Shown here one piece after another: positions 23,418 to 32,588 of a DNA stretch of 64,000 nucleotides. The translations under genes and the position numbers were made by a program. The stretch is from Treponema sp. (GTDB lineage: Bacteria > Spirochaetota > Spirochaetia > Treponematales > Treponemataceae). Location: positions 1 through 64,000 of the forward strand of contig JAIKYZ010000037.1 of assembly GCA_024682655.1 (NCBI GenBank), written 5' to 3'. The notes beneath the pieces are model-generated. The model was not told the DNA's origin and made no database searches. It saw nothing but the letters and a program-made list of their open reading frames with translations. Every line of letters begins with the position of its first letter. Within the stretch, counting starts at the first letter, position 1.

Positions 23418-25511
23418 TTAAACTTTGAACTGATCTATCTGTCCACCGATTTCGTCAATAGAACCTGTCATTTCTGCAGCAATTCCTCTTAAAGCTTCAC
23501 CAGTTTCGTTGATTTTCTTAGCACCGACTGTCATTTCACGCATACTGTCTTCCATAATGTCAGTTGCATCCTGAAGTTTGCGGATTTCCTGAAGAATAGC
23601 CTTATTTCCTTCGGCCATTTCCTGACTGGCATTCTTAACCTGAAGAGATGAATCATTCATAACATGAAGAACATTACTGATTTGTTTTGAACCTTCATTC
23701 TGTTCTTCCATAGCAGCTTTAATCTGACGTACCAATTCATCAGTATCATTAATTTTTGTTGAAACCTGATTAAAGGCTTCGCTAGACTGTTCAGAGGCAA
23801 CAACAACATCACTAATAGAACGCTGAATTGCAGTAAGCTGGTCTCCAATTGTTTTAGATTGTTGAGTTGAGGTCTCAGAAAGCTTTCTAATTTCATCTGC
23901 TACGACAGAGAATCCTTTTCCGGCTTCACCAGCATGAGCAGCTTCGATTGCGGCGTTCATGGCAAGTAAATTTGTTTGCTCAGCGATTGCAGAAATTGCA
24001 AGGTTTGCTTCCTGTAAAATCTCACTTTGAACTTTTATTTGTTCAATTTTTTCGTTAACCCCAGCCTGGATTTGCTGTCCACTACGAGCATTAACATTAA
24101 GCTGATCAAATGAATCTGACATTTTTTCAACAGAATTATTTACAGAATGAATATTACCAATCATTTCCTCTACAGCGGCAGAGGCTTCTGAAACACAAGA
24201 ACTCTGTTTTTCAATCATATTATCAAGAGATTCAATATTAGAAGCAATTTCGTTTACTGCACCTGCAGTTTCGTGAACACTTCCTGCCTGATTGTTAATT
24301 TGGCCGTGAACTGATTCAATATTAGAAATAATCTGAGTAATTGAAGAAGCGGTATCTTGAGTACTTGCCTGTAATGTAGAACCTGCACTTCCAAGTTTAC
24401 TTTTAGATTCTTTAATTTGACCGATAATTCCCTGAAGTTTTTCCATGAATTTATTAAATTCAGAAACTACATCGGAAATTTCATTATTACCCTTCTTTTC
24501 AATTCTCTTGGTAAGGTCAGCATCTCCAGAAGCAACATCACCAATTGCATCTTTAACTTTAATGAGTGGTTTTAAACTTATAGACATTGTTGCGCCAATT
24601 CCACAGAAAACTACTAAAATCATTATAGTTGTAAGAATAAGTACCAACTGTGACATTCTGGAGATTTCAGAATAAAAATCATCATAAGCACAGGCACCAA
24701 AAACAGCCCAATCAGTTCCTTCAACTGGACAAAAAGCTGTAATCATCTTTAGTCCGTTTGCAGGGGCTACAAAAGTTTCAATACCAGTTTCTCCTGCTAC
24801 AACTTTTTTAAGAATTGGAGCAACAGCCTCGTCTGCATCTTCTGTTACACTTTGAAATGAAGTAACCTGTTCAAATACATTAGAAGCAATTGTATGTCCT
24901 GTTACACGGCTTATAACCTGAATATGAGAATCTGATTTTCCAAAGGAAATTTTTTCAATTCTTTTAGAAAGAACATCTCCATAAATATTTAAGGTCAAAC
25001 ATCCTATAGCTTTCTTGTTCTTATCAAATACAGGAGCTGCATAAATCTGGAAAAGCACATTTGTTACCGGATTAATTGCAGGGTCAGTAATAGTAGTTTT
25101 TCCCTTGGCAGCATTATCAATATAAATTCTTGATAATTTTATTGGATCACCTGCGGCTGTAAAACTATTACCTTCCAAATCATAATAACCAACATTTTCG
25201 TAATCACTACTTACTTTAGAAATTCGGGTAAGTTGGGCACATTTTTCTTTTAATGGAAGGTTTGGATCTTGAAGAAAGTCAGCCAATGCAATTGCATTTA
25301 ACATTCGAAAATTCTTTTCTTCTTCAGCTTTAATTTCAGACGCAACTGAAGATACAACTGTTTCTAAGAGGGAATCAACAGAATTAGTTGTAGACTTGGT
25401 AGAAAGATTCATTACAATTGTTGTAACAACAGCATTTGAGCCAACAAAAATAAGAACAGCAATAATTATTAATTTGAATTGTAGACTTCTTAAAAATTTT
25501 TTGAATTTCAT
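23418..25511 (-). CDS. Methyl-accepting chemotaxis protein
   Basis: Transmembrane chemoreceptor, 697 residues. TM1 at residues ~12-34, a periplasmic Cache-type sensor domain (~35-290) with YENVGYYDLEGNSFTAAGDPIK and GETGIETFVAPANGLKMITAFCPV, TM2 (LVLILTTIMILVVFCGIGAT), HAMP, and a cytoplasmic signalling domain whose hairpin tip TNLLAMNAAIEAAHAGEAGKGFSVVADEIRKL is canonical. Ligand unknown; dCache receptors often bind amino acids or sugars. 68 bases downstream of yesL, so possibly part of the sugar transport cluster. Confidence 0.95.
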   Translation of the reverse strand: MKFKKFLRSLQFKLIIIAVLIFVGSNAVVTTIVMNLSTKSTTNSVDSLLETVVSSVASEIKAEEEKNFRMLNAIALADFLQDPNLPLKEKCAQLTRISKVSSDYENVGYYDLEGNSFTAAGDPIKLSRIYIDNAAKGKTTITDPAINPVTNVLFQIYAAPVFDKNKKAIGCLTLNIYGDVLSKRIEKISFGKSDSHIQVISRVTGHTIASNVFEQVTSFQSVTEDADEAVAPILKKVVAGETGIETFVAPANGLKMITAFCPVEGTDWAVFGACAYDDFYSEISRMSQLVLILTTIMILVVFCGIGATMSISLKPLIKVKDAIGDVASGDADLTKRIEKKGNNEISDVVSEFNKFMEKLQGIIGQIKESKSKLGSAGSTLQASTQDTASSITQIISNIESVHGQINNQAGSVHETAGAVNEIASNIESLDNMIEKQSSCVSEASAAVEEMIGNIHSVNNSVEKMSDSFDQLNVNARSGQQIQAGVNEKIEQIKVQSEILQEANLAISAIAEQTNLLAMNAAIEAAHAGEAGKGFSVVADEIRKLSETSTQQSKTIGDQLTAIQRSISDVVVASEQSSEAFNQVSTKINDTDELVRQIKAAMEEQNEGSKQISNVLHVMNDSSLQVKNASQEMAEGNKAILQEIRKLQDATDIMEDSMREMTVGAKKINETGEALRGIAAEMTGSIDEIGGQIDQFKV

Positions 25512-25579
25512 TTAAACTCCTTACTCCTCTCTTTTGCGAAATCAATTTTAACACCGGCTTTTTTAACCGTCAATTTTTT

Positions 25580-26218
25580 TTACTGATTTATAGTTCCCGA
25601 ATTTGAATCATTACCTGCTTCGATTTTTTGAAATATCCTTTTAGAAATTCCACTCACAGTATAAATAATAAATTCTGGACCTATTAGAATTCCTACAAAT
25701 AATGTCCATTTGTTCCATAAAATTAAAAGAACTTCGATTACAATCAAAAGGCATAAAAATACCGTTTTTCCAAAATATCGAACCGAAATGGCCATTGAAT
25801 TTTTTATCATATTTATTAATTTATTTTCATAACGGGCAATCAATGGATAGGTATATAGATTTGAGATTACCACCAGAGCGGTATAAACAATTGCACCTAT
25901 AATTACTAAAAAGTTAACATCTTCGCCTTTTACGATAAATTGAAACATTAGAAAATCAAGATAAATAGAAGGGGCTGTAATAAGCCACATGATTGTCCCT
26001 TGTTTGAAGTTATCCTTAAAAGCCTTTACAAATTGACGTCCAACATAACCTTCTTCTTCATCTACCATTTTTAAGGTTACAGAATAGGCTGCACAGGTTG
26101 AAGCACCAATTGTAATAATTGGAAGACAAAAAAGGAGCCATAAGATATTGAGCCATAAAACATCTAAAGCTCGGTTAACAAATTTAACAAATCCACTGTT
26201 CTGACTAAAAATTCCCAT
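25580..26218 (-). CDS. yesL: YesL family membrane protein (DUF624)
   Basis: 212 residues with about five hydrophobic helices. The N-terminal FVKFVNRALDVLWLNILWLLFCLPIITIGASTCAAYSVTLKMVDEEEGYVGRQFVKAFKDNFKQGT is the typical YesL/DUF624 start. The family accompanies LplABC-type oligosaccharide ABC transporters in Firmicutes and spirochaetes, which agrees with the three transporter genes just upstream; exact role unknown. A strong hairpin at 26272-26310 separates it from the binding-protein gene, so it is probably transcribed by read-through or its own promoter. Confidence 0.8.
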   Translation of the reverse strand: MGIFSQNSGFVKFVNRALDVLWLNILWLLFCLPIITIGASTCAAYSVTLKMVDEEEGYVGRQFVKAFKDNFKQGTIMWLITAPSIYLDFLMFQFIVKGEDVNFLVIIGAIVYTALVVISNLYTYPLIARYENKLINMIKNSMAISVRYFGKTVFLCLLIVIEVLLILWNKWTLFVGILIGPEFIIYTVSGISKRIFQKIEAGNDSNSGTINQ

Positions 26219-26271
26219 AAATCAATAATAATAAAAAACCCTGTAAAAATATAGAATATGTAATGTTAAAC

Positions 26272-26310
26272 AAAAAGTGGTGATAAGAATTCACCTCATC
26301 ACCACTTTTT
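26272..26310 (-). terminator. Intrinsic terminator after the sugar-binding protein gene
   Basis: AAAAAGTGGTGAT (26272-26284) pairs with ATCACCACTTTTT (26298-26310), a 13-bp stem that ends in T5 on both strands. Confidence 0.85.
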
Positions 26311-26337
26311 ATTATAGGTTTTACGTTAAACCTCTAA

Positions 26338-28038
26338 TTATTTTGTACCTCTAGCAAGCTTTTCGGCAGCAGCACGTTTTTCAGCCTGTTTAAGAGTATG
26401 AGCGTTACAATCATCGTAACCATAAGATTTAGCATCAGCTCTCATCTTTTCTACGATTGAATTGAATTCAGCATCAGTTTTTGCATAGATAGCATTCCAT
26501 GTACCGTTTCTGATACATTCAGCAACCTGATTCCATTTCATTGAAAGATCATCTGGAACACCAGCACCTGTATACAATGAACCTGGACTTACACGATATT
26601 TAGTTGTCTGCATGTATTTATCAGGAGTTGAAGCTTTTGCCCAATCACGCCAGTTTCCTTCGATTTCTGTCTGAGCTGGAAGCTGTTCTGATTCCCAAGA
26701 AATCTTGTTGTAAGTTTCGTTAGTAGTCATAGGGTTAAGAGCATCAGCACTCCATGTAATGTTGTTAATCTGGAATGAACCGTCAGCAAATGTTCCTGAG
26801 TATGGAGAAGGCATATTTGTTTTAGAGTCAGAAGAAGTTTTCTTTCCGAGTTCTGTGAAATATGTTTTTCCGTCTTTAATATCCCAAGTTACACCGCGTG
26901 GACCGTACTGAGTTGTCATATATCCTTCTGGAGTTGAGAACCAGTTGATGATAGCCATACAAAGTTCTGGATAAGCAGTTTTTGAACCAATTGTCCAAAG
27001 TCTGTTTCCACCATATACAGACTGACCGTATACGATTGGGTGAGCATCTTCTGGACATACTGGGTACATACCCTTTCCTTCATCAAGATGTTCTTTTGAG
27101 TTATAAATACCAGAAGCCATCCAGTTAAAGATGTTCCAGAAAGCTGTACCGTTCTGATAGTCTTCAGACATACCATTATATTTCTGTGTCATTGAGTCTG
27201 GATCAACAAGACCTTTCTGGTTCAATTTGTTGATGAATTTCAATGTATACATGTAAGGACCATCTGGATCCAAACAATCATAGAATTTACCAGTATCTGG
27301 ATCATAAAGACCAAAGTCAAATTCATCATATCCAAAGTATGCTGTAGCCAAAGACTTAACATACATTACCATATTTCCATCCCAGTCATTAAATAATGAA
27401 ACACCATAAGTAGTATTTCCATTATCATCTGTAGGACAGATTTCCTTCATTTTAGCAAGAACGTCGATTAAGTCGTAAAGATCTTTAATTCTTGGCTTAC
27501 CGATTTTTTCATAAAGATCAAAACGAAGATCCCAAGTATAGAAGAAACCCTGAATATCTTTAGCAGAAGTAGAAACGCCATGTCCAAAACCGTGAAGTTT
27601 TTTATCTGGAGAATCCATGTATTTATTCTTCTGAAGAGCCATCTTCATATTTGCCTGGATGTAAGGACCCCAGTTTTTAAGAAGGTCATCAGCTTCCCAG
27701 TCAAGGAGTAAACCTTTTTTACAAGCCTGAGAATATTTATCTGTGTTATCTCCCCAAATTACGAGGTCACCAAGATTTCCATCCTCCATACGAGTCTGAA
27801 AAGCTCCACCTGCATCTGGAATAATGTTGATTTTTACATTGAATTTCTCAAGCATTACATCAGCGAACCAACCAGTCTGTAAACCAGAATAGTTTGCTAA
27901 CTGTGAATAAACATCAAGAGTTACAGTCTTCTTAGGCTTAATCTTCTTGATATTACCTTCCTGTTTTGGAGCTGCAAATAATGTTGAAGCAACAAGTGCA
28001 ACAGCCATTGCAGCAACTAAAGTTTTTACACGTTTCAT
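26338..28038 (-). CDS. Extracellular solute-binding protein of a CUT1/LplA-type sugar ABC transporter
   Basis: 566 residues. Signal peptide MKRVKTLVAAMAVALVASTLFAAP without a lipobox Cys, so it is probably periplasmic and soluble. Family features: VTLDVYSQLANYSGLQTGWFADVMLEKFNVKINIIP near the N-terminus and GNLGDLVIWGDNTDKYSQACKKGLLLDWEADDLLKNWGPYI, typical of large (LplA/YtcQ) family 1 binding proteins that take oligosaccharides or aldouronates. Transcribed after the two permease genes. Codon use suggests strong expression. The substrate is inferred from the nearby xylanase and alpha-xylosidase-like genes. Confidence 0.9.
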   Translation of the reverse strand: MKRVKTLVAAMAVALVASTLFAAPKQEGNIKKIKPKKTVTLDVYSQLANYSGLQTGWFADVMLEKFNVKINIIPDAGGAFQTRMEDGNLGDLVIWGDNTDKYSQACKKGLLLDWEADDLLKNWGPYIQANMKMALQKNKYMDSPDKKLHGFGHGVSTSAKDIQGFFYTWDLRFDLYEKIGKPRIKDLYDLIDVLAKMKEICPTDDNGNTTYGVSLFNDWDGNMVMYVKSLATAYFGYDEFDFGLYDPDTGKFYDCLDPDGPYMYTLKFINKLNQKGLVDPDSMTQKYNGMSEDYQNGTAFWNIFNWMASGIYNSKEHLDEGKGMYPVCPEDAHPIVYGQSVYGGNRLWTIGSKTAYPELCMAIINWFSTPEGYMTTQYGPRGVTWDIKDGKTYFTELGKKTSSDSKTNMPSPYSGTFADGSFQINNITWSADALNPMTTNETYNKISWESEQLPAQTEIEGNWRDWAKASTPDKYMQTTKYRVSPGSLYTGAGVPDDLSMKWNQVAECIRNGTWNAIYAKTDAEFNSIVEKMRADAKSYGYDDCNAHTLKQAEKRAAAEKLARGTK

Positions 28039-28108
28039 TCTTTCCTCCTAATTTGAAATAAGAAACATTTTTATTTTTTATTCGTAAAACGAACCTTTTG
28101 GACTTTGA

Positions 28109-29011
28109 TTAACCTTTTACGGCTCCTAACATAATACCTTTTACAAAGTATTTCTGCATAAATGGGTAAACACACAAAATTGGTAAAGCAGTTACCATTG
28201 CAACAGTATACTGGATAGTTTTTGTATTTAATAATTCCTGGCGCTGTGCTTCTGTAAGACCTGTAGTTGATGTACTCATTGAAGCAGCAAGGTTAGAAGA
28301 AGAATTTAAGTAAATCCACAATCTTTCCTGTAATGTTTTCAACTGAGGTGCACCAGACATCAAAATCAAAGAATCCTGGAATGCGTTCCAGTGTCCAACA
28401 GCACACCAGATTGCAATTGTTGCAAGAATTGGCTTACTTAAAGGCCAGATGATTTTTACAAAGATTGTAAAATAAGAAGCTCCATCAATAGAAGCACTTT
28501 CTTCAAGTTCTGCTGGAATAGATTCAATATAAGTTTTTACCATGATGATGTTATAAACACTTACAAGACCTGGAATAATATATCCAAGGAAATTATTTGT
28601 AAGACCTAACATCTGCATAGTTGTGAACCATGGAATAAGACCTGCATTAAAGTACATTGTAATAATCATAAAGCGGTAAGCTATTTTTCTGTGCCACATT
28701 TCCTGTTTTGTAACAAGATAACCAACAAAACCAGAACAAATAGTTGATGTAATTGTACCAATAACAGTACGAGCCAAAGTTACAATGAAAGCAGTTCCCA
28801 AGTCATGAACATTACGTAAAGCAATGTAGTTCTTAATATTTATTCCGCGTGGATAAAAAGAAATCAAACCTTTAGCAACAAGTCCCTGATCCGAAATTGT
28901 ATTTATAAACAAATAATAGAAAGGAAATACACAAAGTAATGTGAAAATTATAAAAAATGCATAGTTGAAAATATTAAAAACTACATCACTTAAACCATGT
29001 TTTTCTACCAT
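28109..29011 (-). CDS. Sugar ABC transporter permease (LplC/YtcP type)
   Basis: Inner-membrane subunit, 300 residues, six predicted spans. It has the CUT1 permease C-subunit features: NAFIIFTLLCVFPFYYLFINTISDQGLV at the N-terminus, FMIITMYFNAGLIPWFTTMQMLGLTNNFLGYIIPGLVSVYNIIMVKTYIESIP, and the EAA loop ELEESASIDGASYFTIFVKIIWPLSKPILATI, which contacts the ATPase. Pairs with the 768-residue permease upstream. No ATPase gene is nearby; a shared MsmK/UgpC-type ATPase encoded elsewhere is expected from the family. Confidence 0.93.
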   Translation of the reverse strand: MVEKHGLSDVVFNIFNYAFFIIFTLLCVFPFYYLFINTISDQGLVAKGLISFYPRGINIKNYIALRNVHDLGTAFIVTLARTVIGTITSTICSGFVGYLVTKQEMWHRKIAYRFMIITMYFNAGLIPWFTTMQMLGLTNNFLGYIIPGLVSVYNIIMVKTYIESIPAELEESASIDGASYFTIFVKIIWPLSKPILATIAIWCAVGHWNAFQDSLILMSGAPQLKTLQERLWIYLNSSSNLAASMSTSTTGLTEAQRQELLNTKTIQYTVAMVTALPILCVYPFMQKYFVKGIMLGAVKG

Positions 29012-29049
29012 AATTAAAACCTCCTGATAATCGTATGTTAAACTTTAGA

Positions 29050-31356
29050 CTAGAAAATACTAGTTCCACGAATCCATTTAGAAATTCGGTTAGTAATAAA
29101 GAGTAAGATAACAGAAACTAAAGACTTAAACATACTTACTACAGTAGAGAAAGGAATGTTACTGTTACTTGTCTGTCCAAAGGTCAATTGATATACATAC
29201 AAATCAAGAACTTCAATTGGATCTTTATTTGTTGCATTCTTGAAACATAAATACTGATCCATACCGTTACTTAAAATACCTGAAACAGAAAGGATTAAAA
29301 GAACTAAATATGTAGGTAACAACTCAGGAATTGTAATATGCCAGATTTTCTGGAAACGACCTGCACCGTCAACTGTAGCTGCTTCGTACAATTGCTGATC
29401 AATACCAGAAATTGCAGCAATATACATAATTGCAGACCAACCAAGACCTTTCCAGGTACCCCAGAGCCACATCTTAATCCAAATACCCTTATCACCCATA
29501 AGCATGTTACGGCCTTTTTCCCAAACTCCGTTGTTTACCATAAGGCTTGAAATAAATCCTTCTGTACCAAAAATACAGAATGCAATGGCGTAAACCAATA
29601 CCCATGAAATAAAGTTTGGTACTGTTGTTAATGTCTGAATGATTTTACGAGCTGTTGTATTTTTAATTTCCGAAAGGAAGATAGCAAAAATCATTGGTAA
29701 CCAGCTAAAGAGAATACCAAGACCACTCATAATTAAAGTGTTTCTTAAAACACGTAAAATATCACTACGAGTTGCTGCATTTTCGAAAGGTGCTTTGAAC
29801 CATTTTAAGCCAACCCAAGCATCCATTGATAATGTATCACCAGCGTTATAATCAAAGAATGCATAGCGCCATCCCCAGAGTGGTAAATAACTGAAAAGGA
29901 ATACCAAAAGAAGGAATGGAAGTATCATTAAGAACAGCTGATATGGAGCTTCAATCTTTGCTTTTTCATCTGCCAAAGGAGCAGGTGTAAGGAAGAATGA
30001 TATAAGTGCGGTTGCAAAAATTAAGGCAAAAAGAATTAAGAACATAACAGCAGAAGAAGGCTGTAATGGCAAAACTCTATCAACATTTGGTGAAGAAGAG
30101 AGTAAATTATAAGCTCTAAAAATACCAAAAATACTTACAAAAGAAACTGCTGAACCGCCTAAAATACACAAGTGTGCGATTCTCTTAAGTTTATTGTTAC
30201 CAACAGACATACAAGAACCAACAGCAGAAGCAATAACACCTAAACAGCAGAACAAACTTGAAAGCCAGGCAAGTCTCATTACAGATTCAGGTAACCATCC
30301 TCTGATAAGAACTCTCTGAAGATTCTTTGTATAAACCGAATATGAAAAACCAGATGTAAATAAAGAAACGTTTCGGTTGATATTTTCAGAAATGCGGGCA
30401 GGGTTTAATGAAGGAATAAAGAGAACTACAAATAAAAGCAAAGCAAGAATACGGTATGTATACTGGAAAGGCTTAGCATTTAAGACTGATTTTTCTTCTT
30501 TATTAGTTTTACCTTCTGTAAAGAATAGTGTTGCAACAATTCCTAAAGTAATAATGCTGAAAATAATAAATAAAGGAATACCTCTTGGATTTATTACAGA
30601 TACATCAAGGTTTTCCATTGTTGAATTAAGTGCATTATAGGCAACAGTAAAATTAACCATACTAAGGGCAATTAAAACAGATGCAATTGCTATTATTAAA
30701 TAACCTATTTTCTTAAATCTGTTAGTACCACAGGCAAAATAAAGACCAATAATAGCCATTACAACTAAACAGAAAGTAATAATACTGGCTCTTCTTGCGC
30801 CTTCAAAAGCAGAGGCAATTTCTGGATAATTTTCTTTAAAAGTTGACCACTCTTCGCCAAAATCTTTAATCTGGATTTTTTCGGCTTTTTCATATTCCAA
30901 AGTATCACTATCGTCATCATCAGTGTCTTCTGCAACGCCACCAAAATCATCATTGGCACTAATTGCTAAAAAGTCAGCATAACCATACTCATCGCCTTCT
31001 TCTTCAGCTTCTTCGGAGCTTTCATCCTCTCCAAAAGTATCTGTCATATTCATAAAAGCAGAAAGTTGATCTTCGTAAGACATATCTTCAGATGTAGCGA
31101 AAGGATTCTCTAATTCATCAGATGAATTATAACCAGATTCCTCAGCAGCTTTTACAACATTTCCCACATAACTCTTAAAGAAAAATGCTGATTTTACCAT
31201 TGAGACACTCTGATCGTTCAATTCAGAAATTCTTGCAGGGTTTATAAATCCAATAAAAAGGAAAATAAACAAAAAGATTACAGTGATTTTAAATCCGTAA
31301 TTCAGGATTTTATTAATAATCCCAATTGGATTTTTTTTGTTTTCAAGGGTTTCCAA
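29050..31356 (-). CDS. Sugar ABC transporter permease (LplB type) with duplicated N-terminal NPARISE membrane domain
   Basis: 768 residues against ~300 for the family. Only the last ~300 residues are the permease (PYQLFLMILPFLLLVFLFSYLPLWGWRYAFFDYN, and EAA loop YEAATVDGAGRFQKIWHITIPELLP). Before it are two copies of a membrane unit: FIGFINPARISELNDQSVSMVKSAFFFKSYV ... NRFKKIGYLIIA ... PLFIIFSIITLGIVATLFFTEG and FIPSLNPARISENINRNVSLFTSGFSYSVYT ... NKLKRIAHLCIL ... MFLILFALIFATALISFFLTP. Repeat 1 also holds a ~100-residue very acidic insert (DESSEEAEEEGDEYG, AEDTDDDDSD). First gene of the transporter operon. Function of the extra units is unknown. Confidence 0.88.
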   Translation of the reverse strand: METLENKKNPIGIINKILNYGFKITVIFLFIFLFIGFINPARISELNDQSVSMVKSAFFFKSYVGNVVKAAEESGYNSSDELENPFATSEDMSYEDQLSAFMNMTDTFGEDESSEEAEEEGDEYGYADFLAISANDDFGGVAEDTDDDDSDTLEYEKAEKIQIKDFGEEWSTFKENYPEIASAFEGARRASIITFCLVVMAIIGLYFACGTNRFKKIGYLIIAIASVLIALSMVNFTVAYNALNSTMENLDVSVINPRGIPLFIIFSIITLGIVATLFFTEGKTNKEEKSVLNAKPFQYTYRILALLLFVVLFIPSLNPARISENINRNVSLFTSGFSYSVYTKNLQRVLIRGWLPESVMRLAWLSSLFCCLGVIASAVGSCMSVGNNKLKRIAHLCILGGSAVSFVSIFGIFRAYNLLSSSPNVDRVLPLQPSSAVMFLILFALIFATALISFFLTPAPLADEKAKIEAPYQLFLMILPFLLLVFLFSYLPLWGWRYAFFDYNAGDTLSMDAWVGLKWFKAPFENAATRSDILRVLRNTLIMSGLGILFSWLPMIFAIFLSEIKNTTARKIIQTLTTVPNFISWVLVYAIAFCIFGTEGFISSLMVNNGVWEKGRNMLMGDKGIWIKMWLWGTWKGLGWSAIMYIAAISGIDQQLYEAATVDGAGRFQKIWHITIPELLPTYLVLLILSVSGILSNGMDQYLCFKNATNKDPIEVLDLYVYQLTFGQTSNSNIPFSTVVSMFKSLVSVILLFITNRISKWIRGTSIF

Positions 31357-31440
31357 TGTAATACTCCAATTTAAATATATAGTATCATTATAAGTCTCTA
31401 TTTAAAAAGATAAATTGGAAAGAAGTTAGTTTTTTAAACA

Positions 31441-32559
31441 TCATTTATTGAAATTTTTGAATATTTTATGGAGATTTCTTGCGTAAATAGTAGAACTGCT
31501 TTTACTTACCGGAGCATTAACCAAAACTATTATAGAAAGCTTTTCTTTTGGATAATAAGCGATATAGGAATTAAAAACATTAGTATTTCCGGCATGAAAA
31601 TAAGAATCTGGAGAACAGTAAATTCCATATCCATAACCAGAATAATCGGTCATTTCCTTAAAACTTTTTTTAGAAACCACTTTACCCTTGTAAAAATTAC
31701 AGTTCCATTTAAATAAATCCAGGACATTTGAATTTATATCTCCACAACCTTTGCTTAAAGCCTGGGGAATAGAATAATAACGCCCCTTGTAATCATAAGC
31801 TTTGGAAGAAGTATTTTGAAAATCCAGATTGGAATCATACATCTTGCAGGGAATAAAAATATTTTCCTGAATAAAATCTGAATAAGACTGTTTTGTGATT
31901 TTTTCTATTATATCTGCCAGAAGATAATAATTTGTGTTGCAATAAAAATAAGTAGAATCGGGTTTTGTCATAAGTGGAGCTGTGTAAAAATATTTTAAGA
32001 CAATTCCTTCATCCAGGGCCCGGTTTGCAATCTGAGCCTTTTCGATTTGATTAAAAACCTTTCTTGGAAAAAAATCATCTCCTGTATTTATATAATCCGT
32101 AAGGCCGGAACGCATATTCAAAAGCATTTTAATATTTATTTCGTCCCCGTGATTATAATCTGGATAGTATTGAGATAATTTATCGTCCAGGCTTAATTTT
32201 TCCTGCTCTACCAGTTTCATAATGGCGGCTGCAGTCATCTGTTTTGTGATTGAACCAATTTCATAGGTAGTTTTGATTGTATTTTTTTCCAGGGAAGAAG
32301 ATTTAGGATCCTGATACCCAAAACCTTCTGCGTAAATTATTTGATTTTTTTTACCAATTAAAATCGAGCCCTGAAAATTATCTTCGTAGAGATAGGCTTC
32401 GGCTTTTTGAATAAAATCTGCGTATTTAGGATTTTTTATGGAATCTTCTGAAGTAATAGGATTTGATTTTTGGCAGGAAATTAAAATAAAGGAGAGAAAA
32501 ACCCCGGCTAATACGATTAATCTTATAAAGTTTCTTTTGATAACAATTAATCTGCTCAA
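31441..32559 (-). CDS. Serine beta-lactamase-fold lipoprotein
   Basis: 372 residues. Lipoprotein signal ending FILISCQKS. Class C beta-lactamase/DD-peptidase-like domain: SxxK motif in EIGSITKQMTAAAIMKLVEQ, YxN motif in FYCNTNYYLLADIIEKI, and a late GYGIYCSPDSYFHAGNTNVFNSYIAYYPKEKLSIIVLVN region in which the third motif reads HAGN rather than KTG. This is the pattern of esterase/peptidase-like family members rather than an antibiotic-hydrolysing enzyme. Location periplasmic face or surface. Monocistronic between the transporter and purO. Confidence 0.85.
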   Translation of the reverse strand: MSRLIVIKRNFIRLIVLAGVFLSFILISCQKSNPITSEDSIKNPKYADFIQKAEAYLYEDNFQGSILIGKKNQIIYAEGFGYQDPKSSSLEKNTIKTTYEIGSITKQMTAAAIMKLVEQEKLSLDDKLSQYYPDYNHGDEINIKMLLNMRSGLTDYINTGDDFFPRKVFNQIEKAQIANRALDEGIVLKYFYTAPLMTKPDSTYFYCNTNYYLLADIIEKITKQSYSDFIQENIFIPCKMYDSNLDFQNTSSKAYDYKGRYYSIPQALSKGCGDINSNVLDLFKWNCNFYKGKVVSKKSFKEMTDYSGYGYGIYCSPDSYFHAGNTNVFNSYIAYYPKEKLSIIVLVNAPVSKSSSTIYARNLHKIFKNFNK

Positions 32560-32588
32560 GATTTTTCTCCCTCTCTTGTATTTTTATT

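Noticed and set aside
31441-32559. Antibiotic-resistance beta-lactamase
   Set aside because: The third active-site motif is not KTG and the protein is a lipoprotein of the wider serine hydrolase/peptidase family.
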